A DNA stretch of 64,000 bases from positions 1 through 64,000 of the forward strand of contig JAOASB010000050.1 of assembly GCA_025210375.1 (NCBI GenBank). Reading direction: 5' to 3'. The number at the start of each line of letters is the position of its first letter. The first letter of the stretch is position 1. Source of the DNA: Maledivibacter sp. (GTDB lineage Bacteria > Bacillota > Clostridia > Peptostreptococcales > Caminicellaceae). A model generated the notes under the pieces. It worked only from the letters and a program-made list of their open reading frames with translations, was not told the DNA's origin and ran no database searches. Both the position numbers and the translations under genes were made by a program. Positions 9,326 to 20,400 of this stretch are shown in pieces.

Positions 9326-9343
9326 ACCCTAAAGGGGTCTTTT
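9324..9343 (+). terminator. Intrinsic terminator after the PilZ-like gene
   Basis: Stem AGACCC/GGGTCT with a short A-rich loop is followed by TTTTAATTTT; it overlaps the end of the PilZ-like gene's stop region. Confidence 0.75.
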
Positions 9344-9407
9344 AATTTTGCATGGTTTTGGATATAATTGTGGGGTATATAAAAATTATTACAAGGAGGA
9401 CAATCTT

Positions 9408-11852
9408 TTGAAAAAGTTAATATCCATATCAATAATTGGGATTATGCTAATCTCAATATTTATACCCGTATATTGTGAAGATGAAATGATTAGTGACTCA
9501 ATATCGGAAAAGAAAATTATTAAATTTGCTGATTCAAATCTGGAGGCAGCAATTCGTACTATAATAAATAAGCCCGTAGGAAACATATTGGTTGATGAAG
9601 TAAAGGATATAAAAAAATTACATGCTTCAAATAAAAATATATCTAGCTTAGAGGGTATAGAATATCTAAGGAGTTTACAAGAATTATTGCTTAAGGAAAA
9701 TAATATTTCAGACATTACACCTATTTCAGAACTCAAGAATCTTAGATACCTAAACCTGTGGAAAAATAATATTAATGATATTACACCTTTGAAAGATATT
9801 ACCAATCTACAACAACTAGACCTGGATAGTAATAAAATAACGGATATTGATTCTTTAAAGGGATTAACCAATCTTAGGGCTTTAAGACTTGGTAGTAATA
9901 AATTAACTGATATTAGTCCTATACATAACCTAACAAATTTAGAGTATCTTTGCTTATGGTCTAATCATATAACGAATATTGAACCTTTAATCGATTTAGA
10001 AGGACTTACAGAACTTAGATTGCCCTATAATGAAATTCAAGATATAGCTCCATTAGCTAACCTAAAAAAATTACAGACTCTAAATTTGAATAATAATAAT
10101 ATAAGGGATATTAATCCTTTAAGTGAACTAACCAACCTCAAGGCACTTTATATGATTAATAATAATGTAAGAAATATAGATTCTTTGAATAATCTAAAAA
10201 ATATGGAGAGGTTAAGATTTGATGATAACCATATTAGCACTGCAAAAGGGCTTGAGACATTAAATAATTTAAAATTTCTTACCCTATCAAAAAATCAAAT
10301 TTCTGATATTACTTCATTGAAGGGAATGAAAAAGCTAGAGGTTTTAGATTTAAAAAATAATCGGTTGATGAATATACAGGTTTTATCAGAACTTAATTCC
10401 TTAGAAAAATTATTTTTAGATGGAAACAGTATTTATAATATTATTTCTTTAAGTGATAATCAAAAGCTTATTACTTTATCCCTGTCAAATAATTATTTAT
10501 GGGATACAAGACCATTAGGACTGTTGGTAAATCTAAAATACTTAAATTTAAGCAACAACAATATAGACAATATTGAATCCTTAAAGCATTTATCAAGCCT
10601 TAGAGACCTATATGTAGGTCATAACCATATTGAGGATATAGAGGGTTTAAAAGAAAATACTGAGCTTAAGAATTTGTCAATTGAGGATAACAATATTACC
10701 AGATTGGATAGTATTACTGGCTTGATAAATTTAGAAACCCTAAATATGGCGGATAATCAGGTTTCAGATATAAGTTATTTAAATGGCAATACAAATTTAA
10801 AGGTTTTAAAGATATATGATAATCCAATATCTGATTTTAGTCCACTGTATGAGCTTAATAATCTAGAGATTATTAGAACTATTGATTATAAGTCCCCTAA
10901 AGCTGGAATTACTGTAGAAGGAAGTGTTACAGATTTTTATAATGATCAGCATAAGGGCTCGGATACATACATAACAATGATAGATTTATATGGACAAAAT
11001 AATAAACTCACCATGGATGTAACCGATGAACATGGGGAATTTAAAATACAAGGAGTATTTCCAGGGGAATACAAGATAGTATTTACTAAAAGAGGATATA
11101 AACCTTTAATTATGCATAGGACTATTGATTTGAATAATAATGAAATCAATGCAAAATTAGAACTGGATTCACAAATAAACTGGGCAAGTAAGGAAACTGA
11201 AAGAACGGTATATAATTATAAGGATGGTATGGAGATATCAGATGTAGAAATAGTCCTTCAAGAAAAACGATTAATGGAAATTGAGAAGTTTTTTGATATC
11301 AAAATAAAAGATAAAGTCAATTTCTATATCTGTACATATCCAGAGGAAATATATGAGCTTGCATATGATACTAAGGATTATTATGCCCTTGGAACCTATA
11401 AATCAAGTACCAATTCATTATATACAATAGGTAAAGCCTTTGATTTCCATGAAACCTGTCACGTGGTGGAGTATGGATTCAATCCTAATTACAATTTACC
11501 CTTAGGAGAGGGCTTAGCAGTATATTTTGGTAACTACAATATTGGGTTTCCTATGGCTTTAAATAGACCTGTTGATGATTTAGCTAGGGAGCTTATGATA
11601 AAAGGCGAATTAAAGGATATACAGACGTTGTTTAAAGGATTTAATAAGGGAAATGATTATATAGCTAATGGGTCCCTAGTAACATTTCTATTGAAAAATT
11701 ATTCCCATCAGCAGTTTAAAGATTTATTTAAGTCATTGCCAAATAAACCTACACAAGAAAATATAGAAGGTGTTTTTATGACCATATATAATAAATCAAC
11801 TAAAGAAATACAAAATGAATGGTTAAGCTATTTAAAAGGTAGGATAAATTAA
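9408..11852 (+). CDS. Secreted leucine-rich-repeat protein with HExxH metallopeptidase domain
   Basis: An 814-residue exported protein. Start TTG 9408 is chosen because AAGGAGG (9393-9399) precedes it and it yields a proper signal peptide (MKKLISISIIGIMLISIF, cleavage near YC-ED). Residues about 45-490 form some 18-19 internalin-type 22-residue leucine-rich repeats (pattern NxIxDIxPLxxLxNLxxLxLxx). Residues about 495-580 look like a carboxypeptidase-regulatory/CNA-B-like beta sandwich (VTDEHGEFKIQGVFPGEYKI). The C-terminal third carries HETCH (His681 first) with a downstream GEGLAVYF, the layout of a gluzincin/Peptidase_MA zinc site. No LPxTG, SLH or lipobox is seen, so it is probably free or loosely wall-bound. 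Likely role: recognition plus proteolysis at the cell surface; the substrate is unknown. Confidence 0.88.
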   Translation: MKKLISISIIGIMLISIFIPVYCEDEMISDSISEKKIIKFADSNLEAAIRTIINKPVGNILVDEVKDIKKLHASNKNISSLEGIEYLRSLQELLLKENNISDITPISELKNLRYLNLWKNNINDITPLKDITNLQQLDLDSNKITDIDSLKGLTNLRALRLGSNKLTDISPIHNLTNLEYLCLWSNHITNIEPLIDLEGLTELRLPYNEIQDIAPLANLKKLQTLNLNNNNIRDINPLSELTNLKALYMINNNVRNIDSLNNLKNMERLRFDDNHISTAKGLETLNNLKFLTLSKNQISDITSLKGMKKLEVLDLKNNRLMNIQVLSELNSLEKLFLDGNSIYNIISLSDNQKLITLSLSNNYLWDTRPLGLLVNLKYLNLSNNNIDNIESLKHLSSLRDLYVGHNHIEDIEGLKENTELKNLSIEDNNITRLDSITGLINLETLNMADNQVSDISYLNGNTNLKVLKIYDNPISDFSPLYELNNLEIIRTIDYKSPKAGITVEGSVTDFYNDQHKGSDTYITMIDLYGQNNKLTMDVTDEHGEFKIQGVFPGEYKIVFTKRGYKPLIMHRTIDLNNNEINAKLELDSQINWASKETERTVYNYKDGMEISDVEIVLQEKRLMEIEKFFDIKIKDKVNFYICTYPEEIYELAYDTKDYYALGTYKSSTNSLYTIGKAFDFHETCHVVEYGFNPNYNLPLGEGLAVYFGNYNIGFPMALNRPVDDLARELMIKGELKDIQTLFKGFNKGNDYIANGSLVTFLLKNYSHQQFKDLFKSLPNKPTQENIEGVFMTIYNKSTKEIQNEWLSYLKGRIN

Positions 11853-11854
11853 TT

Positions 11855-11890
11855 AAAACCGGGGAAAACTCGGTTTTGTTTTCTTTTTTG
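11855..11890 (+). terminator. Intrinsic terminator of the LRR peptidase gene
   Basis: AAAACCG/CGGTTTT stem with a GGGAAAACT loop, followed by TTTTCTTTTTT, three bases after the stop codon. Confidence 0.85.
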
Positions 11891-12121
11891 AATCATTATT
11901 CAAGTCTAACTTTTTTTCAAAAGTAGATTTTAATAAATTCATATGTGTATAAATATTTATGTACGTGGATAGGGAAGAGCTTCATTTATCTTGACATTGT
12001 TTATCCTTAGTGTCACTATGGATACAAGATTTATATATTTTAGGATAAATATACCAAGACTTAAGCAAATTATTTAATAATGTATATAGAAATATATCAA
12101 TGAGTATTCTAAAAGATCCAG

Positions 12122-12415
12122 TTATTGTGCTTTATTAAGCTCTTCATCAAGTTTTCTAATTTTTTGGCTATTACGTGAAGTTTTTGAGAGTAAAGAATCA
12201 ACATCATCATCAATTCTAGAAATTTCCTTTTCTATAGTATTCAATTTTTTATAAGCTTTATCATGTTGCTCATAAACATCACCGAAGCAATGTTGCATGA
12301 TTTTTCGATTTCCAGTAATCTCTTTTCTATTTACTTTAACCTCTCCGCTTAAAGTGTCGATTTTTTCATCTATGGAGTCTAATTTTTTCATAATTTCTTT
12401 AAACATTTTTTCCAT
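12122..12415 (-). CDS. Small coiled-coil protein
   Basis: A 97-residue, strongly charged, almost entirely helical protein with heptad-like spacing (MEKMFKEIMKKLDSIDEKIDTL..., then EKEISRIDDDVDSLLSK). No membrane segment. I chose ATG 12415 because AAAGGTGGT lies just upstream; a TTG at 12433 would include that ribosome site inside the gene. Similar short coiled-coil proteins are scattered in Clostridia, often near regulators or phage remnants, with no settled function. It lies alone on the minus strand between two plus-strand genes. Function not assigned. Confidence 0.7.
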   Translation of the reverse strand: MEKMFKEIMKKLDSIDEKIDTLSGEVKVNRKEITGNRKIMQHCFGDVYEQHDKAYKKLNTIEKEISRIDDDVDSLLSKTSRNSQKIRKLDEELNKAQ

Positions 12416-12486
12416 TTGATTACCACCTTTCAAGTCTCAATCTCCTAATCTAAGTTTATATTACCATTGTACACCGATAAAGTACA

Positions 12487-12552
12487 GCCCTAGGACGTTT
12501 TATACTGAGTACCTCCAAAGGAGTAATGTCCAGTGGGAGGTATTTTAGTGGC
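12487..12552 (+). promoter_or_regulatory. Candidate structured leader (riboswitch-like) upstream of folT
   Basis: About 80-145 nt before folT the RNA could form nested stems: GCCCTA (12487-12492) with TAGTGGC (12546-12552), GGAC (12493-12496) with GTCC (12529-12532), and a hairpin TACCTCC-AAA-GGAGTA. An alternative pairs ACCTCC with GGAGGT (12536-12541), mutually exclusive with the inner hairpin. folT genes are often controlled by tetrahydrofolate riboswitches, but I could not match the known THF consensus here. Confidence 0.35.
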
Positions 12553-12632
12553 TAAACAACCTTGAAAAGAACAAACTATAACTGTATAATAGAAATAATC
12601 TGTTGCAAAAAATATATACATAGAGGTTTTTT

Positions 12633-13379
12633 ATGAAAAATGACATTTCAACTAAAGCTAGATTGTTTTCAACTAGAATATTAACAAGAATAAGTTTACT
12701 TATAGCACTGAATATTATTTTATCTAGATTCTTAGGCGTTATGCTACCTATTGCGGGTTTTCCCACTATCAAGATTAGTTTTTCCCATGTTCCTTTATTT
12801 CTGGCGGGGATTCTATATGGCCCCCTTGCTGGTTTTATCTGTGGCTTTGTATCCGACTACATAGGCTCCTTTATATCCAATGGGGCAGGAGCGTTTCTTC
12901 CTGGTCTTGGATTCTTTTTCGCTATTTCTGCCGGATTGGTGGGAATGATTCCCGCCTTGATTTATAAATATACAGAAAAAGGAATCATAGACTTTTATAA
13001 AATAAATACGATTTTTATATTATTTGTTTCTGCTTGCTTGCTAAGTATTTTTTATATTAAGGGTATTCTTTTTTCTCAAAATATATTGGTTACTATTTTA
13101 TTATTTATTGTGATCATAATATTTATTTTTCTTCCCGTGATGGCTACAAAAATATTTAAAAGGAAAAACTCCCTTACATCATTTCAAAAGATATATTTTT
13201 GTATAAATGTTTCTAGAATTATTACATCGGTGTTTTTGAATACCTTTTTACTATCAATACTGTTTGGTAAAGGTATGTTTGTTTTTCTGCCAGCCAGAAT
13301 ATTGACTAATTTTATAATGATACCTATGCTATCCATAGCAACTACAATATTGATAGATATTTTACGTTTTCAAGAATGA
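12633..13379 (+). CDS. folT: Folate ECF transporter S component
   Basis: An integral membrane substrate-binding subunit of an energy-coupling-factor transporter, most like FolT. Diagnostic blocks are SRFLGVMLPIAGFPTIKISFSHVPLFLAGILYGPLAGFICGF (here split: SRFLG...LPI, PTIKISFS, GILYGPLAGF) and, near the C-terminus, LPARILTNFIMIPM. It should bind folate and dock on the shared EcfT-EcfA-EcfA' module encoded elsewhere. At 248 residues it is longer than a typical FolT of about 170-180; the extra length is a hydrophobic stretch in the middle (FILFVSACLLSIFYI, VTILLFIVIIIFIFLP). The ribosome site is weak (AGAGG). The 3' end overlaps the convergent LysR gene by 18 bp. Confidence 0.82.
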   Translation: MKNDISTKARLFSTRILTRISLLIALNIILSRFLGVMLPIAGFPTIKISFSHVPLFLAGILYGPLAGFICGFVSDYIGSFISNGAGAFLPGLGFFFAISAGLVGMIPALIYKYTEKGIIDFYKINTIFILFVSACLLSIFYIKGILFSQNILVTILLFIVIIIFIFLPVMATKIFKRKNSLTSFQKIYFCINVSRIITSVFLNTFLLSILFGKGMFVFLPARILTNFIMIPMLSIATTILIDILRFQE

Positions 13380-14261
13380 TGCAATTTTATGGGACAGTAA
13401 ATCTATAAACTCACTTGTATAATTGCTTAGAGCTTTGTTCTTCCTATGAAAGCATATAATTTCTACCATATGCTTATCTATTTCAATCTCATGTAGATTA
13501 TATTTTTCTTTATAATATGCACTTTGGGTCATGCCCATCATATATGCGTTTGTGGATGATACAAGCTTGTATCTGGCTTCCTTATCGTTGATATAGATAC
13601 TATTGTTGGAATCAATAAAAAGCTTTTCATTTGCCGTATTTGGATAATAGGATTCATTTCTAAAGTGAACAAGCTTATAGTTTTTCAGCTCGTTTAAAGG
13701 ATTAGCTTTCTCAAGTGCCGGATGGTTTTGTCTTAACTTAACATATATTTGCTGTATACTTAGGGGAATTATCTCAAATAGATCATCATCTAAATATTTA
13801 CCTTTACCATATTTGGAGTCGTAGGGAAAAATCAATATACCAAGGTCACATTCTTCTTCTAACACTCCACTAATGATTTCGTTATACTCACTTATTTTTA
13901 AAGATAGGTGGGTATTTTTTGTGCTTTCATATTTTTTAGCAAATGCATTAAAGGCATCTAGAATAGGTGAAAAATCAAAGGTCTTTATTTTAAGTGAGTT
14001 GATAGTATTGATTCTTTTGATGGTCTTTATATTCTTCACAGTATTTAGTATTTTTTTTGCTTCGCATAGTACCAGATAACCCTGCTTTGTTATCTCAAGC
14101 TTTTTACTTGTTCTATTAAAGATTTTAAAACCAAGTTCCCTTTCAAGATCCTTGATTGACTGACTAATTACGCCTTGTGATACATAAAGATTCTTTGCAG
14201 CTCCAGTGAAGGAACTTGTTTTTTGTATTTCTATTAAATAAGTTAATTGTTTTATAGTCAT
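13362..14261 (-). CDS. LysR-family transcriptional regulator
   Basis: A 299-residue LysR-type regulator: N-terminal winged HTH (MTIKQLTYLIEIQKTSSFTGAAKNLYVSQ..., with SQSIKDLERELGFKIFNR) followed by a periplasmic-binding-like effector domain. Its start faces the giant surface-protein gene across a 189-bp divergent intergenic region, so control of that gene is a reasonable but untested guess. Its 3' end overlaps folT by 18 bp tail to tail, which would produce complementary mRNA ends. The effector is unknown. Family call is secure. Confidence 0.9.
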   Translation of the reverse strand: MTIKQLTYLIEIQKTSSFTGAAKNLYVSQGVISQSIKDLERELGFKIFNRTSKKLEITKQGYLVLCEAKKILNTVKNIKTIKRINTINSLKIKTFDFSPILDAFNAFAKKYESTKNTHLSLKISEYNEIISGVLEEECDLGILIFPYDSKYGKGKYLDDDLFEIIPLSIQQIYVKLRQNHPALEKANPLNELKNYKLVHFRNESYYPNTANEKLFIDSNNSIYINDKEARYKLVSSTNAYMMGMTQSAYYKEKYNLHEIEIDKHMVEIICFHRKNKALSNYTSEFIDLLSHKIASFLKT

Positions 14262-14311
14262 AATTCACCTTCTATTAGTTTTTTAGATAATTGAATTAGT
14301 AAAGCAAATGC

Positions 14312-14338
14312 TTGAAACCTCTTGGCCTATGCTATAAT
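14312..14338 (+). promoter_or_regulatory. Putative promoter of the giant surface-protein gene
   Basis: TTGAAA (14312-14317) and TATAAT (14333-14338) with a short 15-bp spacer, in the divergent region shared with the LysR gene. The sub-optimal spacing would fit an activated promoter. Confidence 0.45.
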
Positions 14339-14450
14339 GAGTATATAATACAACATTTGAGCAAAAATGACAATATTTTTGCGTACATATATCTAAAAAA
14401 GTAATGTATAGAGTGGCGTTTTAAAACCAAATTTTAAAGGGGGATAACTT

Positions 14451-17400
14451 ATGAAGACAAAATCGAAAATATGCAGCTGGATTATTACTTTCTTCACTTT
14501 ATTTAATGCAATTATAAACCCTATATTTTATATGGGCAGTATCAATTCATACGCTGAAACATCAGAGGAGGCTCAAGATGGAACTCAAAATACGGAGGTT
14601 ATTGATCTAAATCAGTTTGACACAGAAGTAGATATATTAAATGACTCCGATGTAATCTTTTTTGAAAGCAAGAGCCAAACTGTAAGTGAAGATGATGGAG
14701 AAATCAATATAGTAATAAAAAGATTGAAGGTAGGGGAGGAAAAAAACCTAGAACTGACCTTCAATGGTACCTGTACAGAGGGAGAAGATTATAGCTTAGA
14801 TAGTAAAAGTATAACCTTTGATGGTGGAGAAATGTCTAAGGAGATTTCATTAAGGATAATAGATGATGATGAGGTAGAAGCTACGGAAGAAATAAATATC
14901 CTATTGGAAAGTAATGGGGGATTCAAGAGCGATTGTAGAATAGAAATAAGGGATAATGATAAACTAGAAAATAATGATTTAAAGGATAATGATCTAGAAG
15001 ATAATAGTTCAGAAGATGAAAATTTAGAAAATGATACAGAAGAGATGTCCCTAGGCGAGGAGCTGACTACTGTTGAAAAAGCATCACCCATAAGCCTGTC
15101 ATTCAGTGCAGGGGATTATTCTGTACAGGAAGATGCAGGTGAAATTGAATTTACCGTACATCGCAGCGGTGTAGGGGATGGCGAAGTAACAGTTGATTTT
15201 GAAACAGGTTCTCCACAAGCATCTCCTAATATAGACTTTGAGTATAGTCGTGGAACTATAACCTTTAAAGCCGGGGAAACTGAGAAAAAAATTAAGATAA
15301 AAATAATAGATGATTCTAGGCATGAAAAGAAAGAATTAATGACCATAGAGCTAAAGGAACCAACGGGTGGAGCTATCCTAGGTGAAAATCCCATCAAGAA
15401 TATATATATTGAAGATAATGACGAAAAGAGAACATTTTTTTCCTTTGAAAAAACAGAATACAAATTCTATGAGGGAGGGTATAAGAAACCGGCAAAATTC
15501 AAAATCCTTCGTACAGGAAATCTCGATGATCATTTCAACTTAGACATAGTTATTGAACCCACAGCAGGTAGTGATTTTGTTAATTATGGGGATTATAATT
15601 TTTATGATTCATCTGTATTTTTTCACGAAGGGGAAAAAGAAGTAACAATATCTATGGAAATAATGGAAGATGATTTAGATGAAGCCATGGAGTCCTTTAC
15701 ATTGAAAATAAAAAATAGGGATGAGGGCAAATTTGAAGCTAGTACAGCCTACGTAGAAGTATATGATAAAGACAATACCGTTGAATTTGACGGTAATAGT
15801 TGGGGATGTTATGAAGGCTCAAAGGATGTAGAAGTGGTTGTCAACAGATCGGGGGCTGTTGATCAGGAGGTTTGGATCAATTACGAGACTCAGGACATAA
15901 GTGCAGAAAAGGGCAAGGATTATGAATCAGTAAAAGGAACCCTAATATTTTCTAAGGGCGAAACAAGAAAATCCATCAAATTAAATATATTGGATGACAA
16001 TTCATTTGAGGATAAAGAATCCTTTAAGCTTAAAATCACCGACGCCAAAGAAAATGTGAAAATAAAGGGCATAGGCGAAATGACAGTAAATATTACTGAT
16101 GATGATAGCCTAGCCGGGGATGAGGTTGTAAGAATTGAGCTTAAAGGTGTTACATATAATCCTAATATAAAACGATTAAAGGTTTTAATAAAAAGTAAAA
16201 ACTATTTTGAAGAAAGTATACCTGTTATTATTGAATGTGAAGAAGTAGACGAGAAGGGGAATCCCTTAGTAGGGGATCATTATAAAGAAAAAAAGGATAT
16301 AAAGTTAAACTACTCCAATGAAATTGTAGATATAGATATGGATATAGGGAAGGTGTCAAGTAAAGCTGTAGCCATAAGACTTAAAGCTCCTTCACCCAAT
16401 ATAATAATAGAGGGCAAGGATAAAGTTTGTGTTGACATTGCAAGTAAGATAGAATTCGATGGAAGGTATAATAATACAGTATATGAAGAGGATGAAAAGG
16501 AAATACAGCTTGTGCTTAGAAGAACAGGATATTTGAACTGTGGTGCAGACGTTGATTTAGAATTTGATGCAGACTACAGGTACAATCCTTGTGATTTTTA
16601 TATCGATGATGAAAACAAGTCGAATTCTAGGATAAGTTTTAGCACCGGAGAAAGTGAAAAGGTTATAAGGATTAAGAGTAAAGATGATGCTAGTTTTGAG
16701 GGTACAGAAACCATAAACTTGATAATCAAAAGTGTTTGCAATAGTTCTGTAAATACATATATAGGAGATAATAACAAGGCGGCCTTCACCATAAATGAAA
16801 GGGATGGGGAAATCAGTTCAATAAAATCCTTTTATAATGCTGTAGAATCAGAAGACGGTACCCTTGATATTACTTTTTTGAGGGAAGGATATGTAGAATG
16901 TAGAAATGAGATGTTTCTAACATGGGATACGGATTATATAACCATAGATACAAATAAAATCGTCTTTGAACCCGATGAAACCGAAAAAACTGTGACCCTT
17001 AAAGCAAAAAAAATAGATGGATATGACGATATACTCATTGGTATGATCCATTATTACTCCAATGATAAAAATATGAGCTTTAATAAGGATATAAGAATTA
17101 GACTACAAGAAGAACCCTTGGGGAAATTAGAGTTTTATGATGATTGGGATGTCCATGAAAATTATGGATATCCTATATATGTAGATATAGGAGGAAGCAA
17201 GGAACTCCTTGATAGTAATAAGACCATAAAGGTAAAATATAAAATAATAGATGGAACTGCAAAGGAAGGCGAAGACTTCACAGTAAAATCAAAGGAAGGA
17301 ATAATTGATGTAAAGCCATATAAGAATTATTATGAGAAAGAAAGTAACTATTATAAGGATTGTTGGCCTATTATCAATATAGTTGATGATAGATTACCAG

Positions 17401-20400
17401 AGGATGATGAGTATTTTGAGATACATTATGAAGTAGACCCTGATGATAGGATTAGGACAGAAAAAACAGTGGCGAGATATACTATAAAAAATAGTAATAT
17501 TCCAACCATGAGTATTGATAAACCCTCTTTAGTAAAGCTTCTTCCAAGTGAAGAGAGTATTTGGAATATAAAGGTAGCAGATATTAACAAAGACTATCCC
17601 TATGCCAATATACCAATAGTAGTCACGGAAAAGAAGCCCAATAATGATGTAATAAAAACAATAGTTAAAACCGATGAAAAGGGTGAGGCTCAGTATAAAG
17701 TACAGGTTCCAGAAAAAGGATTTATTAATGGTACCTATAATTTGGATTACAAAATGGATACCGAATTTGAGCCTGACTTATCAAATATTCCTACTTACAA
17801 TAGGTATAGGTATATAGAAAATATCAATACCAATTATTATGTATTCCAAGGATATACTAATCTTTCGGGAACCGTATATCATGCGGAGTCTAAAAAAACT
17901 TTGAATGGAGTAGAGGTTTCTGTATATAAATACGATAAGCTTGTGAAAACCACACGTACCAATGAAGAAGGTCAATATAGGATTGAAGGTTTAGAACAAG
18001 GTGATGAATATACAATAGAAGTGGAGCATCCGGTCATGAGCTTATCTAGAACATTGATCAATACAGAATTGGATACAGAAACAGTATATGATGTATTTTT
18101 AGCCTATGATACAGGGGTTAAAGATCCAATGCTATATGAATTTAATATGGAAATAGAATCAGATAAATTAAAGTATCGTAGGTATCTTGATGTCATCGAT
18201 ACATATGATAGGGAGTATGTGCTAAGTAAAGGAAAGGATATAAATACGAGGCTACATATGAATTGGAATGGACATAGGCCTAAAAAAGTACAATACATAT
18301 TTAAAAATGGTAATGGAGATACGACTAATGTAATAGATCATCCCGTGGGAGCTTACAACAATGCAATCATAAATCAGAGGATTGAAAAAGGAAAGGATTG
18401 GAAAATAGGCGACAGGCTTTTTATTCAGGGTGTAACAGAGGTTGGTACAACTACAAAGCCAGTAGAAGTTAAGATAGTATTAATAGAGAGATCTGGAATA
18501 GCCAACGCAGAGGGGCTTGTAGCTGAGGAACAACTACCCTCAGTGGAGTCTCCCAGTACACCGGATGATTTTGAATTCTTAAATAATTTATCCATTGCTT
18601 TAAAATTTTCCAGTGTAAATATTGAAGTGAAAAAAGAGAGTAATGGTACCATGAAGATGGAAATAGGAAAGGGTATCAAGGATAAACAATTTGGTTCTAA
18701 TTCAGGCAAGGAAAGGCTGGAGTCGCTTAGAAGTGAATTAAAGAAAATAAAGGATCAAGTCAAGAAAACAGTAAATAGCAAGTCGAAGTTTTCTATTGGC
18801 AAAAGTAATAGTGATAAGGGTGCAGAACTACTGGTTAGTGGAAGCCTTACTTTAAAATGGGATGATAAAAATGCAGAGTGGAAGTTCCATGAAGGCAGTA
18901 TGGCTTTAGTAGGTGAAGCAAGCTTTAAAAAAGGAAAACAATTTGTAATAGTATGTGTACCCGTATATGTAGAGGGTGAGATAATCGGCAAGCTAGAAGC
19001 CGCCCTTGACTTTGATTATAGTGAAAAGAAATTGAAGTTGATTGGACGTATAACCCCTACACTCACAGGAAATATATATGCAGGATTAGGTAGCGAGTAT
19101 GTAGGTGTAGGTATATATGGAAAAATAGAGCCCTCTGTGGATTTTAAATTCCAAAAAGATGGGACAGATATTTTCTTCAAAATGATTATGGAGTTGGGTG
19201 GAGAAGTAAGATTTTTATTTTTTAAAGCAAGGGAAAAAGTCTTTGAACATACATGGGAGGATACGATAAAAAAGGGTACATCGGATAAAAATGAAAGTAG
19301 CCCTGCCATGGCAAGAAGTATGGAATCCGATTATTTTGCATCGGCCTTTGAAGAGATAGACAGAGTTAGAAATACTAATTTCGCCCTAGATTTCAATGAA
19401 ATGAATGAAGTAAAGCTATGGGATTTAAAGCCTATGGAAAGAACGGGTTCAAATAATAGTATGATGTTTAGAGCATTAAGGACTGATGAAGATGGGGATA
19501 TTATTTCAAAGGATGTTTTTGGTGATGCTAAACCTAAGGTTGTAGAGCTAGAGGATGGATACCTAGGTGTCTGGATAGATGATATTAAAGAGCGTTCGGA
19601 TATGAATAGAACAGCAGTTGTTTATTCCATATTTGATGAAGAAAATTGGTCGGAACCTATTCAGATAAACAATGACAATACTGCTGATTTTAACGCTGAT
19701 TTAGCAATGACCTCAAGGGGAGGGGCGGCAGTTTGGCAAAACACATCAAAGGAATTAGATGATACTGCCACAATAAAGGATTTTATGGCTAATACAGAAA
19801 TCAAAGCAAGTACCTTTGAAGTACCTTCTAAATCTGAAGCAAATCAATGGAATAATACCATAGCTTTAACCGATGACCTGTATTATGATGGAGTGCCTAG
19901 TATTTCCTTTGATGGATCAAGGGGTATGGTAGTCTGGAGTAAATATAAAAAGGATGATTTAAGCAGCTTAAATACCATAGCAGATATTTTAAATGCTGAC
20001 CCTAAGTACATAGATATAATGTTTTCAAAATGGGATGGAAATCAGTGGAGTGAACCACAGACAGTTATATCAAATGAAGGGTCCCTTTCAAAGGGTTCTT
20101 TAGCCTATGATGGGTACAGGGCTATCTATGCATATGAAGCTGATAAAGATTTAGACTTCATTACATCAATTGATAAGGAAATAAACATAATAACCTATGA
20201 TGATACTGGGGAAGAAGCTAAAGGGCAGTGGAGTGAACCCATCAGTATAACCAGTAATGGAGTATCGGACACAAATCCTAGGGTTATATATTATGAAAAT
20301 AAACCTGTTTTGTTCTGGAATCAAGATGGGAAAATCGTTTATGTTAGAGATTTTGAAACAAAGGATATTGAAGTCGCCGTCGAAAATGTTAGTAAAGGAA

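Noticed and set aside
12487..12552. Classical tetrahydrofolate riboswitch
   Set aside because: The expected conserved core of the THF class could not be found; only a generic structured leader is claimed.
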